A DNA stretch of 64,000 bases from Brachionus plicatilis (GCA_010279815.1 QEOQ01000180.1:1895214-1959213); one strand, 5' to 3'; counted from the stretch's first letter, positions 52,840-64,000 are shown. Made by a program: numbers and translations. Notes: generated by a model not told the origin, from the sequence alone.

Positions 52840-53522
52840 TTATTTATTTTATTTATTTATTTGTAAACTGTACCGAGCTTAAGCTCCTTCAGAATAAAAT
52901 CAAAAAAATAAAAATTAAAAATTAAATTAAAGTTAATAAAATGAAATAAAAAAAATTAAAAATTAAGTAAATAAGCTAAAAAAAATGAAAGTTAAAAAGA
53001 CATAATTTAGAATTGATTGTTACATATGGAACTTGTTTACTTAGTTCAAGTTTCAGGAAAAAAAGAAGAAATAGTTAGGTAGCAATTACACAATGGAGTT
53101 GGGTATTCAATATATCTTGATTCGAAACCTTCTTTGTATTTCTCCACTAGTCTTACAACCAATGGAATAGAATGATTCAGTCCTGTCCCAACATATCTCT
53201 CACTCAATTCAAAAAGCCGATTCGAGACTGTTAGTAATTTGAGTTTATTAAAAGCCTCATGATGCAAAATATTGGAAGGAGTATCAAATTTTAACTTAAG
53301 AATAGATCTGAGTGCTGTATTCTGAATTGCTTGTAGTTTTTTGTTATTATTTTCTGAAAATAAATTTAAGCAAGGAAAAGAATAGTCTAAAATTGATCCG
53401 ACTAAAGATTTATATAAATTACCTAGTGTGTTTTGATTAAGAGTTCGAGTATGAAGCCATTGAAGATCAACAAATTCGAGTGTTTTTGACGACCAAGAGA
53501 CAATCAAATTTACAAAATTCAT
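52840..53522 (-). pseudogene. LINE reverse-transcriptase C-terminal fragment with 3' tail
   Basis: A minus-strand ORF (53046-53522) encodes NLYKSLVGSILDYSFPCLNL, KKLQAIQNTALRSILKLKFD, TPSNILHHEAF, NRLFELSERYVGTGL and GFESRYIEYPTPLCNCYLTI, the C-terminus of a LINE ORF2. Downstream (minus strand) a 3' UTR ends with GGAGCTTAAGCTCGGTACAG followed by an AAATAAATAAATAAAATAAA tail near 52840. 5'-truncated. A copy of the same family in the opposite orientation lies at 55084-55468. Confidence 0.85.
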
Positions 53523-53534
53523 GCTTTAAGACGC

Positions 53535-54834
53535 TACAAACAAGTTAGCGTTAGCGTATTTTCCAGCTTTAAAAGGTGGAACAACTGATCGTGCAAAGTC
53601 TTTCCACTCGCTTGGCTTAGCTTTATGTAGTTGTTAAAAAAGTGTGGATTTTTCGTTTGTTTTCAAGTCAGTCAAAATTGCATGTTTTAATGTTTATTCC
53701 GTTCAAATTTCGCCAACAATTTTGATTACGGATAGTGCTGACGAAATCACAAATGGCCTCAAAGATGTTTTCGTTTTGGAAAAAAGAGTCAATTGTTGGG
53801 CCCGTGTATAGCGTAACATAGAACAACGCCTCTCAATTTTTTCAAAAGAAGTAAAAGAATCTATTTAAGCGGATGTTAACTCTTTACAAGAAGTTAAATG
53901 ATATGGGTTTATCTCTCTGATTTTCAATCTTTCATTAAAAATTGTAAAAAATAAAAAAAAAAAAAAACTTGCTATCGTTTTTCCAGTACTTTACTATTTC
54001 TTTCTTTTTTGTACTTTATTTTTCAAAAAAAAACTTTTTTTTTGTTTTCTTGACTCATTTTAAAATTGTAATTTTTTTACTTATCTAATGGCAGAAGGAG
54101 TTTTATTACTCAGAGCCATTTCAAATTTAAATAAACATTTAAAAAAAAAACATACAAGAAGTATTTCGTTCTGATTTATTCGAAGTTTTAGTCGAATTGT
54201 TTTAAAAAAAATGGAAAAATAAACAGGATACAATTAATACTTTTTTGACTTATTTCTAAGAAACGTGGATTAAAAGAAACGATTGATTATGAGGGTTATT
54301 GTACAGGATTTCCAAGCACAACAAATGCGCTAGAATCGAGTCATGCAAAAATCAAGCAGTTTATCAAAACTCGATTAGGCTTGATTGAGTTTTTAAAAGA
54401 ATGTCCAGATTATTTAATCTAATATTGGTCTCAAATTCGATTTGAACGAATCGTCGCTATAAACAAAAAAGCAAACTAGAACGATTGAGATAAAGAATGT
54501 GAACGTCAAAGAGTATTTTACTGAATCTATTATCACAAATAGTGAATTGTTATTCGCATACGATTGGAATAAGGAATCTAAGCCAATACACCATTTAAGA
54601 GACAATCTCTATATACTTAAAAGTGGCTTAGATGGTGCACTTACGCGGGACGAATGCAAGCAGTATGTTGCGTTGCTTGACTCTAAACCTTGGACAAGTT
54701 TAGATCAAATGATTAAATCAATTAATTCTCTTCGAATGATTACAATCATTAAAGAGGATTGGATATTGATCACATATTTTTCCAACAAGTACAGGTACTC
54801 AATCACAGACATTAATGGAATATTCTACTTTTAA
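53535..54834 (+). pseudogene. MULE transposase relic, second in the window
   Basis: Broken plus-strand frames encode MULE blocks: YFPALKGGTTDRAKSFHSLG, ILITDSADEITNGLKDVF then EKRVNCWARV (the catalytic-domain block with C and lost H), and DYEGYCTGFPSTTNALESSH, IKQFIKTRLGLIEFLKECPD. The ORF at 54499-54834 continues it (KPWTSLDQMIKSINSLRMIT, KEDWILITY) into where a SWIM zinc finger would be, but its Cys/His residues are lost. A lineage distinct from the relic at 27105-27965, judging by the blocks. Flanked by LINE ends in opposite orientations. Confidence 0.7.
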
Positions 54835-55083
54835 GTTATTAATTCAAATTTGTACTAATAAATAATTAAAATCACACATTTTAAATCTGGCAATTGAAAT
54901 TTTCAAATTAAATTAGCTAATTAATTCCATTTTTGGGACAAATTTAATTAATGACTATTTCTCATTTTAAAAATTCTATATTTTCATAAATTCTTTTTTT
55001 TCTGAAAGAAGACATGACCAAATATTTTGCGCTAATTTTTATAAGGTAATTCGATATTTTAGAAAAAAAGTTATTTAAGTAAA

Positions 55084-55468
55084 TATTAAAATTCGATCAT
55101 TAATAGGCTCGATATTAGACTATTCATTTCCCTGTCTAAACTTATTTTCAGAATCAAACATAAAAAGAATTCAGGCTATTCAAAACTCAGCAGTTCGATT
55201 CATTCTTAAACTAAAATATGATACACCCTCCGACATATTACATAATGAGGCCTATGATAAACTAAAACTGTTAAAAGTCTCTAATCGACTTTTTGAGTTG
55301 GCTGAGAGATATGTTGGAGTAGGACTGAGCCATTCTGTTCCATTTGTAACCAGACTGGTCGAGGAGTACACGAAGGGTTTCGAATCAAGATTCATCGAAT
55401 ACCCGACTCCACTGTGTAATTGCTACCTAACTATTTCTTCTCATTTTTCTGAAACTTCAACTCTGTAA
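55084..55468 (+). pseudogene. LINE reverse-transcriptase C-terminal fragment
   Basis: A frame with no ATG reads IRSLIGSILDYSFPCLNLFS, RIQAIQNSAVRFILKLKYD, SNRLFELAERYVGVGLSHS and EYPTPLCNCYLTISSHFSET, ending at TAA 55466-55468. It is closely related to the copy at 52840-53522. A gap follows, then a TAAATAATAATAAATAAT tail at 55598-55620, probably the LINE 3' tail. 5'-truncated. Confidence 0.8.
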
Positions 55469-55490
55469 ACATGTATCACATATAACTTTA

Positions 55491-55597
55491 NNNNNNNNNN
55501 NNNNNNNNNNNNNNNNNNNNNNNNNNNNNNNNNNNNNNNNNNNNNNNNNNNNNNNNNNNNNNNNNNNNNNNNNNNNNNNNNNNNNNNNNNNNNNNNN
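55491..55597. other. Assembly gap (107 N)
   Basis: A run of N following a LINE ORF end; it probably spans the 3' UTR. Confidence 1.
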
Positions 55598-56032
55598 TAA
55601 ATAATAATAAATAATAAATATAATCGATCGGTTTTTTAGCTCTGAATAGACTGATCTGTTTTCATCTGGCTTTAGGTTTAAATCAAAATGAAATTTTCAT
55701 ATTTTAAAAAATAATCAAATTTAGAGACAGAATTATTTTTAATTTTTATTTTTATCGACTAAATTTTTTTAATTGGTGATGATTCCCAACATTTTTCAGC
55801 TCATTTATTTGTAATTTGTACACACATTTTTAGAAGTTCGTCCTGTTTTACTTAAAAAATACTTTTTCTCTCAACCAGCTTGATTAAAATTTTAGAATTG
55901 GAGAAATATTTATAGAAAAAATTATAAAGCATTTTTTTCTTACTTTTAGATAACTATATATGTATTATATAAATAACTTTAAACTCTTAAATTTCAGAAA
56001 CACAATTTAATCTTATAATTAAATAATGTTTA

Positions 56033-56571
56033 CAGTCGAAACTCGTAATAACGAATCGGTCCGTTCCAAAAAAATGTGTTCGTTATAAATAGGTTTCCAT
56101 TATGAATGAATGGGAAAAAAACATAAAAACTTTTTTGGTTCCAAAAATTTCAGATCATGCGGCTGGATAACCGAAGTGCAGTTAGTTGGAAAAAACTTTA
56201 GCTCAACGTTTTCAAATTATTTTTCTGTCTTGCGTTTTAAACTTTAAATTGATCTTTTCGAGCCAATCTTCAAAGATCTTTAAATTCATCCACGAACTTT
56301 TATAATAAATTATAATAATAAGTAATAAATTGGCAAATTCTGTTTCAGAATTCTTTTCAGGCAGGTATTTCTTTCTAGTTCCTTTACTATCCGGTTGAAC
56401 GGTACTGATTTGATAATTTTCTACAGTTTTTTCGTTATTAGTTAAAATTGTCGAAACAGTTGAGTTTGAAAGGCCGAATTCTTGCGCGATTAATGATGTA
56501 GAATTTCGTTCTTTACTCTTATTGATAATCGCAATTTTAGTATTGATATCAATAATTTTAAAGTTTTTCAT
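56033..56571 (-). pseudogene. Pogo/Tigger-type transposon relic with internal deletion
   Basis: The left end CAGTCGAAACTCGTAATAAC after TA (56031-56032) is a typical Tigger-like terminal repeat. A minus-strand ORF of 119 codons encodes the N-terminal CENP-B/Psq-type helix-turn-helix (INTKIAIINKSKERNSTSLI, AQEFGLSNSTVSTILTN) and then jumps to MNLKIFEDWLEKINLKFKTQ, the start of the DDE domain (consensus FxxWLxxxxxxxxxQ). Most of the transposase is deleted, and the right terminal repeat was not found. Confidence 0.75.
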
Positions 56572-58070
56572 CTTAATAAAGTGGTTTTATACTATTAAAT
56601 TAATTTTATATAGGTAAAGTAAAATTATAAAACAGTTATGAAAAGTTTAATTAATGATAAAAAAGCCACAAAATTTCAACAATGCCTTTTCGAGATCGAA
56701 ATAAATTAATATTTATTTTTTTTTATTGCAGTAAGCTCGCCATAATTACTGAATTTTTTTTTCCGATTATCATTATAATATCTAGAATAGAAAAATTTAA
56801 AGTTTTATTTTAAATTTTCTGTTGATTTAAATAATATTTTTTTGCCATAAAAAATTGTAACAAAACATCCTGATTTTCTTGAAAATTTTCTTTTTTCCTT
56901 CAAAAAAAAAATTGCTATCAGAAGCTCTCTACTTTGAGTAAATCTGAAAATATGGTCAGATTTCTTAAATATTTTTTAAACTATACCTTATGCATTTTGT
57001 CCAGATATTTCGTTTTTTTTTGAAATATTTTATTGTTAAAATGCTCACATTTTGAGTGTGAATGATTCACTTAAATATTTTTCCGAGTCAATCTCTCAAA
57101 ATCACCTTTTTTTGCTATAATTTGTCTGTGAATGATCGAATTTTGGTGACCTTGGTCAAAATTTATTTAAAAAATACTTATTTGACAATCATAAAAATGC
57201 TTAAAAGCTTTTTTCAATATTAAATTAAGACTATGATCTTTCATTTAACTTTATTTAGACTGAATTAATTTGTTTCTTAAAACTAGAAAATCTAGGATTT
57301 ATTCTCTTTTTCTTCTTTTTCAAATTTGAATAAGAGCTTACTAAAAAATTTCCCAAATTTTTACCTATTAGAAATTGAAACTTTCAATTTTTTTAAGCAG
57401 AATAAAATGATTTATTGTGCTTTGTAAAAATTACTAAAAAAATTATAAAAGCCCGAGGAGTAATTTTTATTCCTTTTAAGCCTAAAATCCCAGAGAGAAT
57501 CAGATTTGATTATTTTCTTATTGGTAAAATTAAAGATTGATATATTTTGTGATATTTTTAAAAATAACTTGAATAAACTTTCATGATTTTTGATATTAAA
57601 GATTTGACCATAACAAGAATAAAACAAAACATAAAAATTTTTAATCTAGATTTTTAAATATAAAACTTTCAAATTAAATTAAATCAATTTTATGATTTGT
57701 CTTAACTATTAAGACATATCACACAAATTATGATAAATGTGAAATCTAGACACAATTTAAATGATTTTAAATTATTTTAAAATGTATATTATGGCTAGTC
57801 ATGTGACTAAAAACCGTTTTAATCTATACGATTTATTTTATCAAATTAATTATGAAGCTTTTTTAAAAATGTCTAGTAAGGATTTTAATAAAATCTACAC
57901 ACTTCTATACTTAAAAAAAAGAAAAATTGAAATTTTTCATAATAATCTTAATATAATTAAGATTCCATATAAATATTGAAATTCTTCTCATTTAACATGT
58001 AAAATTACAAACAAGTGTTTCTTTCACACTAAAATTTAAAATTCTGAAAGCTTTTTTAAAAATTTTCAAC
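56572..58070. other. Intergenic, nothing recognisable
   Basis: AT-rich DNA upstream of the acetyltransferase gene. ORFs of 71-72 codons at 57412-57627 (minus) and 57761-57979 (plus) have no domain or splice support. Confidence 0.45.
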
Positions 58071-59078
58071 ATGATTTCTAAAATAATCACAATAGAATCC
58101 AAAGTCCATATTGATATTATTAGCGAGCTAAATCAAAATAGATTGGAGAATATTGATAATAATCGGTTATTGAACGACTTGACAAACCAATTTTTTAATG
58201 GTTTCTTCATGCTTCGTTCAAATCCTGGAGGAAATTTGACCAAAGATGACGTGGACGCATATGTTCTATTCTATAACTCATATTCAAGCTGGCAAAATAG
58301 GACCATTCATCTAATTGATTTATGGTTTCGACCAACTTTGAATGATAGTGAAAAATTTTCAATTTTGAAAGATTTAAAATCAAAATTGTTTGAGTATGCC
58401 AGAGAAAATTATTTAAATCGAGTTAACTACCATTTGGTGGAAAATGAGAAAAACAAAAAATTGATAAGTTGGTTACAAAATGAAGAACTTGGTGCCTTAA
58501 ATCTATCAAAGCTAGAAGACTGGTTAATTTATGAAATGGATTTGGAAGGAATGAAAAATTTTATTTCTTTTGATTCGAAAATGCCTGAAAATTACAAAAT
58601 TATTAAAGTTGATGATATCAATCAATTTTGTATGCAAATACACGATTTAATTCATGAAATTTCAATTTTTGAAAAAATGGAAGATCAATTCAAGCTGTCT
58701 GTCGAAGGTTTGACCAGAGACTACAATTATTTGGATGAAAAAAAATTAAATCGTTTCTATGAAACAATGGTTGTTTTAAATGACAAGGATGAAGTTGTTG
58801 GATATACCATCTATTACAAGATTTATGAATTAAAACGAGGAGTCGGATGCTATTTGGAAGACTTGTATATTCAAGAAAAATATCGTAGAAAGGGCCTTGG
58901 TGGAGCTTTGTGGAAAAAACTGGTCAAAGACTGTTTGGAAAAGTTTAGAGCCAATTTTATGCAATGGACTGTTTTAGCCTGGAATTCACCAGCTATTGAC
59001 TTTTATCATAAAAGTGGCGCAAAAAATTTAGAAAACTTGAGTCTGTTTAGATTTCCGACTAACAAAATCTACCAGTAG
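58071..59078 (+). CDS. Tandem GNAT-domain acetyltransferase, SSAT-like
   Basis: A 335-residue ORF starting at ATG 58071. The C-terminal ~160 residues are a complete GNAT fold close to spermidine/spermine or thialysine N-acetyltransferases: DLIHEISIFEKMEDQFKLS, VGYTIYYKIYE, YLEDLYIQEKYRRKGLGGAL (acetyl-CoA motif RRKGLGGA, ~271-278) and VLAWNSPAIDFYHKSGAKNL. The N-terminal ~165 residues look like a second, degenerate copy: AYVLFYNSYSSWQNRTIHLI then DLWFRP (cf. YLEDLYI), RVNYHLVENEKNKKLISWLQ (cf. VLAWN..AIDFY) and a terminal LSKLEDWLIYEMD (cf. LSLFRF). The first copy lacks the QxxGxG motif, so probably only the second binds acetyl-CoA. Substrate unknown. Single exon. Confidence 0.85.
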   Translation: MISKIITIESKVHIDIISELNQNRLENIDNNRLLNDLTNQFFNGFFMLRSNPGGNLTKDDVDAYVLFYNSYSSWQNRTIHLIDLWFRPTLNDSEKFSILKDLKSKLFEYARENYLNRVNYHLVENEKNKKLISWLQNEELGALNLSKLEDWLIYEMDLEGMKNFISFDSKMPENYKIIKVDDINQFCMQIHDLIHEISIFEKMEDQFKLSVEGLTRDYNYLDEKKLNRFYETMVVLNDKDEVVGYTIYYKIYELKRGVGCYLEDLYIQEKYRRKGLGGALWKKLVKDCLEKFRANFMQWTVLAWNSPAIDFYHKSGAKNLENLSLFRFPTNKIYQ

Positions 59079-60032
59079 AGAGTCTTTCACTTTTTATTAT
59101 TATAAATTTTTAAAAAAATTTTTTTTTTTGTCAAAGACCAAAATTTTTTTAAATTATTAAAAAAAAATCAAATAGAAAAATCTCTTGTATAAAATTATCT
59201 TTTTATTTATTCAGACATTTTATTTAGGAATTTATCTTTGAATGTTACAGATAATTACAATTGGATTATTGCGAAAAAATCGGAGACACAGTTCTTTTGT
59301 CATATTTTATCAACTGATTTAAAAATATTGTTTGAATTTCTGTGATACTAGATTGATATGAAATTTTCTATTTCTTTAACTATTTATTATGCAAACTTTG
59401 ATAAATAAATAATTTTCAGTATCTAAAACGGTGCTAAAACTCTAAGAAATAAAATAAATAAAAATTTAACTTCTGTAGATAATTACTCAGTTTGTGTAGA
59501 TAATGGTTAAAAATACAACATTTATCAATAATTTATTATTCTTTAGTTTCAGTCACCACACAACTAAATCTCATAAATATCAATTTAATTTTTGAACCCA
59601 TCTATTTAGTAATTAAAATTATTTATCATTCAAAATTCATTGTTTCAAGTGTTTCAAGATTTTTTTTTATAGATAACTTATTTTAAATTTGATACCTAAA
59701 TAGTCTAACTCTTAATAATTGATATTGAAAATTAAAGGGGGTGTCAAATTTAAAAGCTATTTCATGGTTATAAAATAATGTTGCTAATTTTTTTTTAAAA
59801 TTTTATTCCAAAGTATTAGAAAACAAATTTAGTAAAACGTCTTTTAAAATATTTTTTCCATTTCATCAAAATTTGAATAAAACAAATTTCATAATTCTAA
59901 CTAATGTTTTTTCCAAATTTTATTTGGACAATATTTTTAGTACTTTTTTTTTAAATTTTATTACTAAATCAATCAATTTTTAAAATGAAAATTTATTCTC
60001 ACATAAAAATCTACTATTCTATTAAGTTCTAT
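59079..60032. other. Convergent intergenic region
   Basis: The 3' flanks of the acetyltransferase gene (+) and the IDH gene (-). AATAAA on the plus strand is at 59404-59409, and on the minus strand at 59992-59997, ~36 nt past the IDH stop. Nothing else seen. Confidence 0.45.
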
Positions 60033-61587
60033 TTATTGAGACTTAAGTAGTCTTTGGAAAGTCTCATCGATTGCAGTCAAGAAATCATTTGTATTCAAGT
60101 ACATACCTGGTTTTACACTTAAAATATTTAAAAAAAATTAATTTGATTTTTCCTTATTTTTTCGGGCTTACTTTTTAATTCCATGAATGCAACCAGCTAA
60201 ATCTTTTGTCAATTTTCCTGAATCGATTGTATCAACACAAGCTTTTTCTAGGAGGTGAGACCATCTAATCAGCTCTTGATTTCCATCTAGCTTTCCTCTA
60301 TGCTCGAGACCTCTGGTCCAAGCGAAAATACTAGCAACCGGATTCGTGCTTGTTTCTTTTCCTTTCTGGAATTCTCTGTAATGACGAGTGACAGTACCAT
60401 GTGCTGCTTCGGCCTCAATAGTCTTACCATCTGGACAGACTAAAACTGAGGTCATTAAACCTAAAGAACCATAACCTTGGGCTACAATATCCGATTGAAC
60501 ATCGCCGTCATAATTTTTACAAGCCCATACAAAACCTCCCTCAGATTTAAGCATCTGTGCCACCATATCATCGATCAAACGATGTTCGTACCAAATTTTT
60601 AAGCTGTCAAATTCGGCTTTGTAATTTCTAATTTTGGTTTAAGTTTATATTTTTGATTAAAATTTTATCAATCAGCTTTAAACTAACTTTTCATAGATTT
60701 CTGCGAATATGTCCTTAAATCTACCGTCATATTTTTTCAGTATGGTATTTTTTGTCGACAAATAAAGTGGATATTTTTTCATAATCGCATACTGAAAACA
60801 GCTATGGGCAAAACCAATGATAGACTTTTCAATTTTCAAATTATTTTTTAAGCTTAATTTAATTTTTAAATTTTACCTCTTCAGTGTTATACATTCCCAT
60901 GGCAACTCCGGGACCTTTAAAGTTAAAAACAGTATATTCTTGCTTTTCACTACCATCAGCAGGCTCATAAGTTAAAGTCAATTTTCCAGGTTCTTTGATA
61001 ACCAAGTCAGTAGCTTTGTACTAAAAAAATAAATCTAAATAATTTTTTTCGAAATTTTTTTGATAATTACTTGATCACCAAAAGCATGTCTTCCAACAAC
61101 AATTGGATGTTTCCAGCCAGGAACCAACAGAGGAATTGTTTTACACAAAATTGGCTCTCTAAAGACTGTGCCGCCTAGAATATTTCTGATTGTTCCATTC
61201 GGACTTAGCCACATTTTTTTCAAATTAAACTCTTTAAAAAATTAAATTCAATTTTTTTCAATATTTTAAGAAAACTACCTTTGACACGATCTTCATCAGG
61301 GGTGATAGTAGCACATTTGATTCCGACACTGTATTTTTTTATTGCTTCGGCTGCGTCTATGGTTACTTGGTCATTGGTTTGATCACGATAAGGTAATCCC
61401 AAGTCGAAATATTTAATCTCCAAGTCCAGGTATGGTAATACGAGCTTTGGTCACAAATTTTGATGAATTAATAAAAAAAATTCAAGAAATACTTGTTCTT
61501 TAATTTTTGCCCAAATAATTCTTGTCATTTCATCTCCATCGAGATCGACTACCGGGTTATCAACCTTGATTCTTGATACCGAGGCAT
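60033..61587 (-). CDS. IDH2: NADP-dependent isocitrate dehydrogenase, mitochondrial type, first exon not found
   Basis: Seven exons on the minus strand fit GT..AG splicing with intact phase: 61493-61587, 61279-61444, 61071-61231, 60877-61020, 60688-60824, 60172-60627, 60033-60117. They give 413 residues. Seen: [60 protein letters not shown] (substrate loop with S, N, R), [32 protein letters not shown] (metal-binding Asp residues), [31 protein letters not shown] and [12 protein letters not shown]. Reaction: isocitrate + NADP+ to 2-oxoglutarate + CO2 + [23 protein letters not shown] and CIHGIKN resemble mitochondrial IDH2 more than cytosolic IDH1. The first exon, with start codon and any mitochondrial leader, lies upstream and was not identified; the seen frame begins with two bases of a split codon. 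Confidence 0.95.
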
Positions 61588-63222
61588 CTAATAATAAAAT
61601 TAATTAAATCTGATCTAAATAATAATTTTAGATTACAGTTTCTTTGCAAATTCTTTGAAATTTGCACTAGACTCGACTTTGTGTTGACCAGGCTTCGTAG
61701 CATTTTGATTATTGCTTTTTTTTTAATAAGACGCAAATTTTTGATCTATTTAAAAAATATCAAATTTATTTTAAGCAAAATACTTTAGATTTAAATAAGT
61801 AAAAAAAAGGGTGTTTCTACAGCAAGTTTTATGTTAATTTTTGTTCACTGTTTTAAGCAAAGAGATGAAAATCAAAAAGTTCTTTGGTTAAAAATTACCA
61901 AGACGCACAGAATTTATGTAAACAATAAAATTTAGATCGTGACATAGAGTTTGAAAATATCTGCTCTAAAAAGCAGCTTAAAATTTTCAAAATGTATAGA
62001 TTTGGAAAATTTTGAAACATAATTTTAATGGCTTATCTATGAACGCGATTTTACCTAGTTTTGACAAGAATTTCATTCAAAGTTTAAAATTTAAGATATC
62101 TTTTTCATCTTGAGTAAACATTTTGATAAAAAATTAATGATAATCAATTTTAAAAGTTCGCCAAATCATTGAGATAAATATCAATTTTTTATCATGTTGA
62201 ACACAAAATAATCTAAATTTATAGCTTTATAAACTAAAAAAATAATAATCTAATTGAAATTATTTGAAGATAAAATCTTTGCCTTTAAATAAGAAAATTA
62301 AAGGACAAATGATTAAAGTTTTAAAATGAAAATTCTTAGCTTCATTGCTTGAAATTGATTACTCAATCAAAGCCATCTATTAAAACAAGAAAATTATACA
62401 TTTAGAAAATAATCTTGACTATTAATTGAAATGAAATTGAAATTAATTTTTAATAGATTGATTTTGATTTATTTCTTTGATAGAAAGCTTTTAAATTTAG
62501 GAAGTGGAAGTTTTTTTTTTCTAGATTCTTGAACTTATTTTTACAATCTGGATTGGTAAATGATAAAGTTAAATTTTAAATTTCAACTTCTAAAAACGAA
62601 GTCCTAAAATGGTTGTGTTTTTTCAATTAATAAAAGAAATTACGAAATTTCAATTCAGAAAAATCGTGATTAGATAAAGACACGATACAAAAATAGGTAA
62701 TATCAATTTTTTCGAAATTTTTTTAAAATCTTAGAAAATTAACAAATTAGACCTTTATATATAGAGTCACAAAGTTTCCATGCGGACAAACATTTTACGC
62801 ACCCACTATCAATAGATTTAATAAAAAAATTTAATTTATTTTTTACCAATTATGATTAAGTGCAGGGTTTACTTAATAAATAAAAATTTATCAAGTCTTT
62901 TGACTTGACTTAAAAAATTATTTTTTAAAAATAAACCTTTTACAGTTCCATTTAATTATTAAGGCGGTTATTCTTATTTCAAAGTCTTTGAAATGAATTT
63001 TTTCAGAAAATAAATTTCAAGTCAAGTTAAAAGATTATTAAAATCTTTTATTTTTTTATTTTTTTTAATTGACTTTTTTTTCTGACTTTTGCGCAAGTCT
63101 GACACTTACTAAGATTTAATTTTTTAATTTTTTATTAGGATTGACTCTCCTCATAGATTGAAAAGTAAATAAATTATCTTTAGGATTTTTATAATATAAT
63201 GACATGAATAAGCATTGAATTA
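61588..63222. other. Intron or 5' flank of the IDH gene; no feature found
   Basis: A minus-strand first exon must be somewhere here or beyond. Several GTAA-like donors exist (for example near 61900 and 62055), but none follows an ATG-containing presequence-like frame that I can support. Confidence 0.4.
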
Positions 63223-63971
63223 ATACCGTAAACCCTTGCGCATAGGCGCAGCAGTTAATACCAGGCCCTACAACTACCGCAATGCGGCTAATCCCAGTCA
63301 TTTCATGTAAAAAAAAATTAAAATTGAATTAAAAAGATTTTTCGCGCCTAAGACAGGATCCGGGATTTACCATGTGGTAAACCCAGGAATTTGTCGTTTT
63401 ACCGCACCAAAAACTGATTCATAACCGCGAAAAAAAAAATTAAAATAAGCATTTAAATGCCGGTATTGGTCGATTTTAATTTAAAAGTTTCGAAACAACC
63501 GCATGCGGTAAAATTAAGTTTTTAAGGAAAAAAAAACATTTTTTAAAAAAAGAAAAAAATTGATTAAAAATTGGTTCAATAAAAAAGCGTAGAAAAAAAG
63601 AAAAAGGAAAAATTGCAAAACCAACTTTTTTAAATTTTTTTCTTTTTTTAAAAAATGTTTTTTTTTCCTTAAAAACTTAATTTTACCGCATGCGGTTGTT
63701 TCGAAACTTTTAAATTAAAATCGACCAATACCGGCATTTAAATGCTTATTTTAATTTTTTTTTTCGCGGTTATGAATCAGTTTTTGGTGCGGTAAAACGA
63801 CAAATTCCTGGGTTTACCACATGGTAAATCCCGGATCCTGTCTTAGGCGCGAAAAATCTTTTTAATTCAATTTTAATTTTTTTTTACATGAAATGACTGG
63901 GATTAGCCGCATTGCGGTAGTTGTAGGGCCTGGTATTAACTGCTGCGCCTATGCGCAAGGGTTTACGGTAT
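63223..63971. repeat. Large near-perfect palindrome (~340-bp arms)
   Basis: ATACCGTAAACCCTTGCGCA at the left is mirrored by TGCGCAAGGGTTTACGGTAT at the right. The arms run ~335-340 bp and look perfect as far as I read them; they contain AGGCGCAGCAGTTAATACCA, CCGCAATGCGGCTAATCCCA, GCGCCTAAGACAGGATCCGG, ACCATGTGGTAAACCCAGGA and ACCGCATGCGGT-type strings. A ~75-bp A/T-rich centre separates them. The arms are punctuated by GC-rich motifs in an AT-rich genome. Probably a young foldback transposon. The ORF at 63116-63301 is a by-product. Confidence 0.9.
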
Positions 63972-64000
63972 AAACAATAAGTTTTAAAAATAATTATGAA

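Noticed and set aside
63116..63301. 61-codon minus-strand ORF starting MTGISRIAVVVGPG
   Set aside because: It lies in the left arm of the large palindrome and is mirrored in the right arm; it has no independent coding support.
1..64000. tRNA, rRNA or snRNA genes
   Set aside because: I scanned for tRNA B-box-like GGTTCGA strings and typical clover-leaf ends and found nothing convincing.

Overview
This is eukaryotic, very AT-rich DNA with short spliced introns of about 50-60 nt, clear exon/intron gene models and many transposable-element remains. The protein families are animal ones: a HIP1-type endocytic adaptor, a Brat-type TRIM-NHL protein, an Emi1-like F-box protein and an SSAT-like acetyltransferase. 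The base composition, intron size and mix of transposons fit a small invertebrate; a monogonont rotifer such as Brachionus is my best guess, but this is an inference. Two N-gaps (37137-37164 and 55491-55597) show that this is a scaffold from a draft assembly.

Recognisable host genes, left to right: the 3' end of a HIP1/HIP1R gene (+, 1-965); two related, unrecognised serine-rich proteins on the minus strand (3581-4450 and 7907-8860); a HAD-family phosphoglycolate/glycerol-3-phosphate phosphatase (+, 14852-15913, one intron); a Brat-like RING-NHL protein in one long exon (-, 29365-32034); an Emi1/FBXO5-like F-box protein in one exon (+, 50398-51759); a protein with two GNAT-type domains (+, 58071-59078); and NADP-dependent isocitrate dehydrogenase (-, 60033-61587, seven exons seen, first exon not found). 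They do not form an operon or a shared pathway.

The space between them is dominated by mobile DNA. The most striking item is an 8.4-kb Ty3/gypsy-type LTR retrotransposon (16222-24613, minus strand). Its two 413-bp LTRs appear identical, and it has a PBS, a polypurine tract, a coiled-coil Gag, a Pol with an integrase chromodomain, and an envelope-like region fused in frame to Pol. Two breaks interrupt it: a +1 frame change inside Gag and one in-frame stop inside env. It inserted into an older Tc1-like transposase relic.

Other elements include several LINE 3' ends, two MULE transposase relics, a Tc1-like element with a MULE relic nested in it and flanked by 142-bp direct repeats, a pogo/Tigger relic, a family of palindromic MITEs with CAGTGGTG/CACCACTG ends and TA target duplications, nested foldback elements, a GC-rich foldback element at 46362-46982 and a 749-bp palindrome at 63223-63971. 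One 286-bp element at 5593-5878 sits in a LINE with an 8-bp target duplication, and the LINE reading frame continues across it once one duplication copy is discounted.

The long stretches 33260-35847, 36353-40200 and 41387-46361 hold little I can identify beyond microsatellites and repeat fragments.
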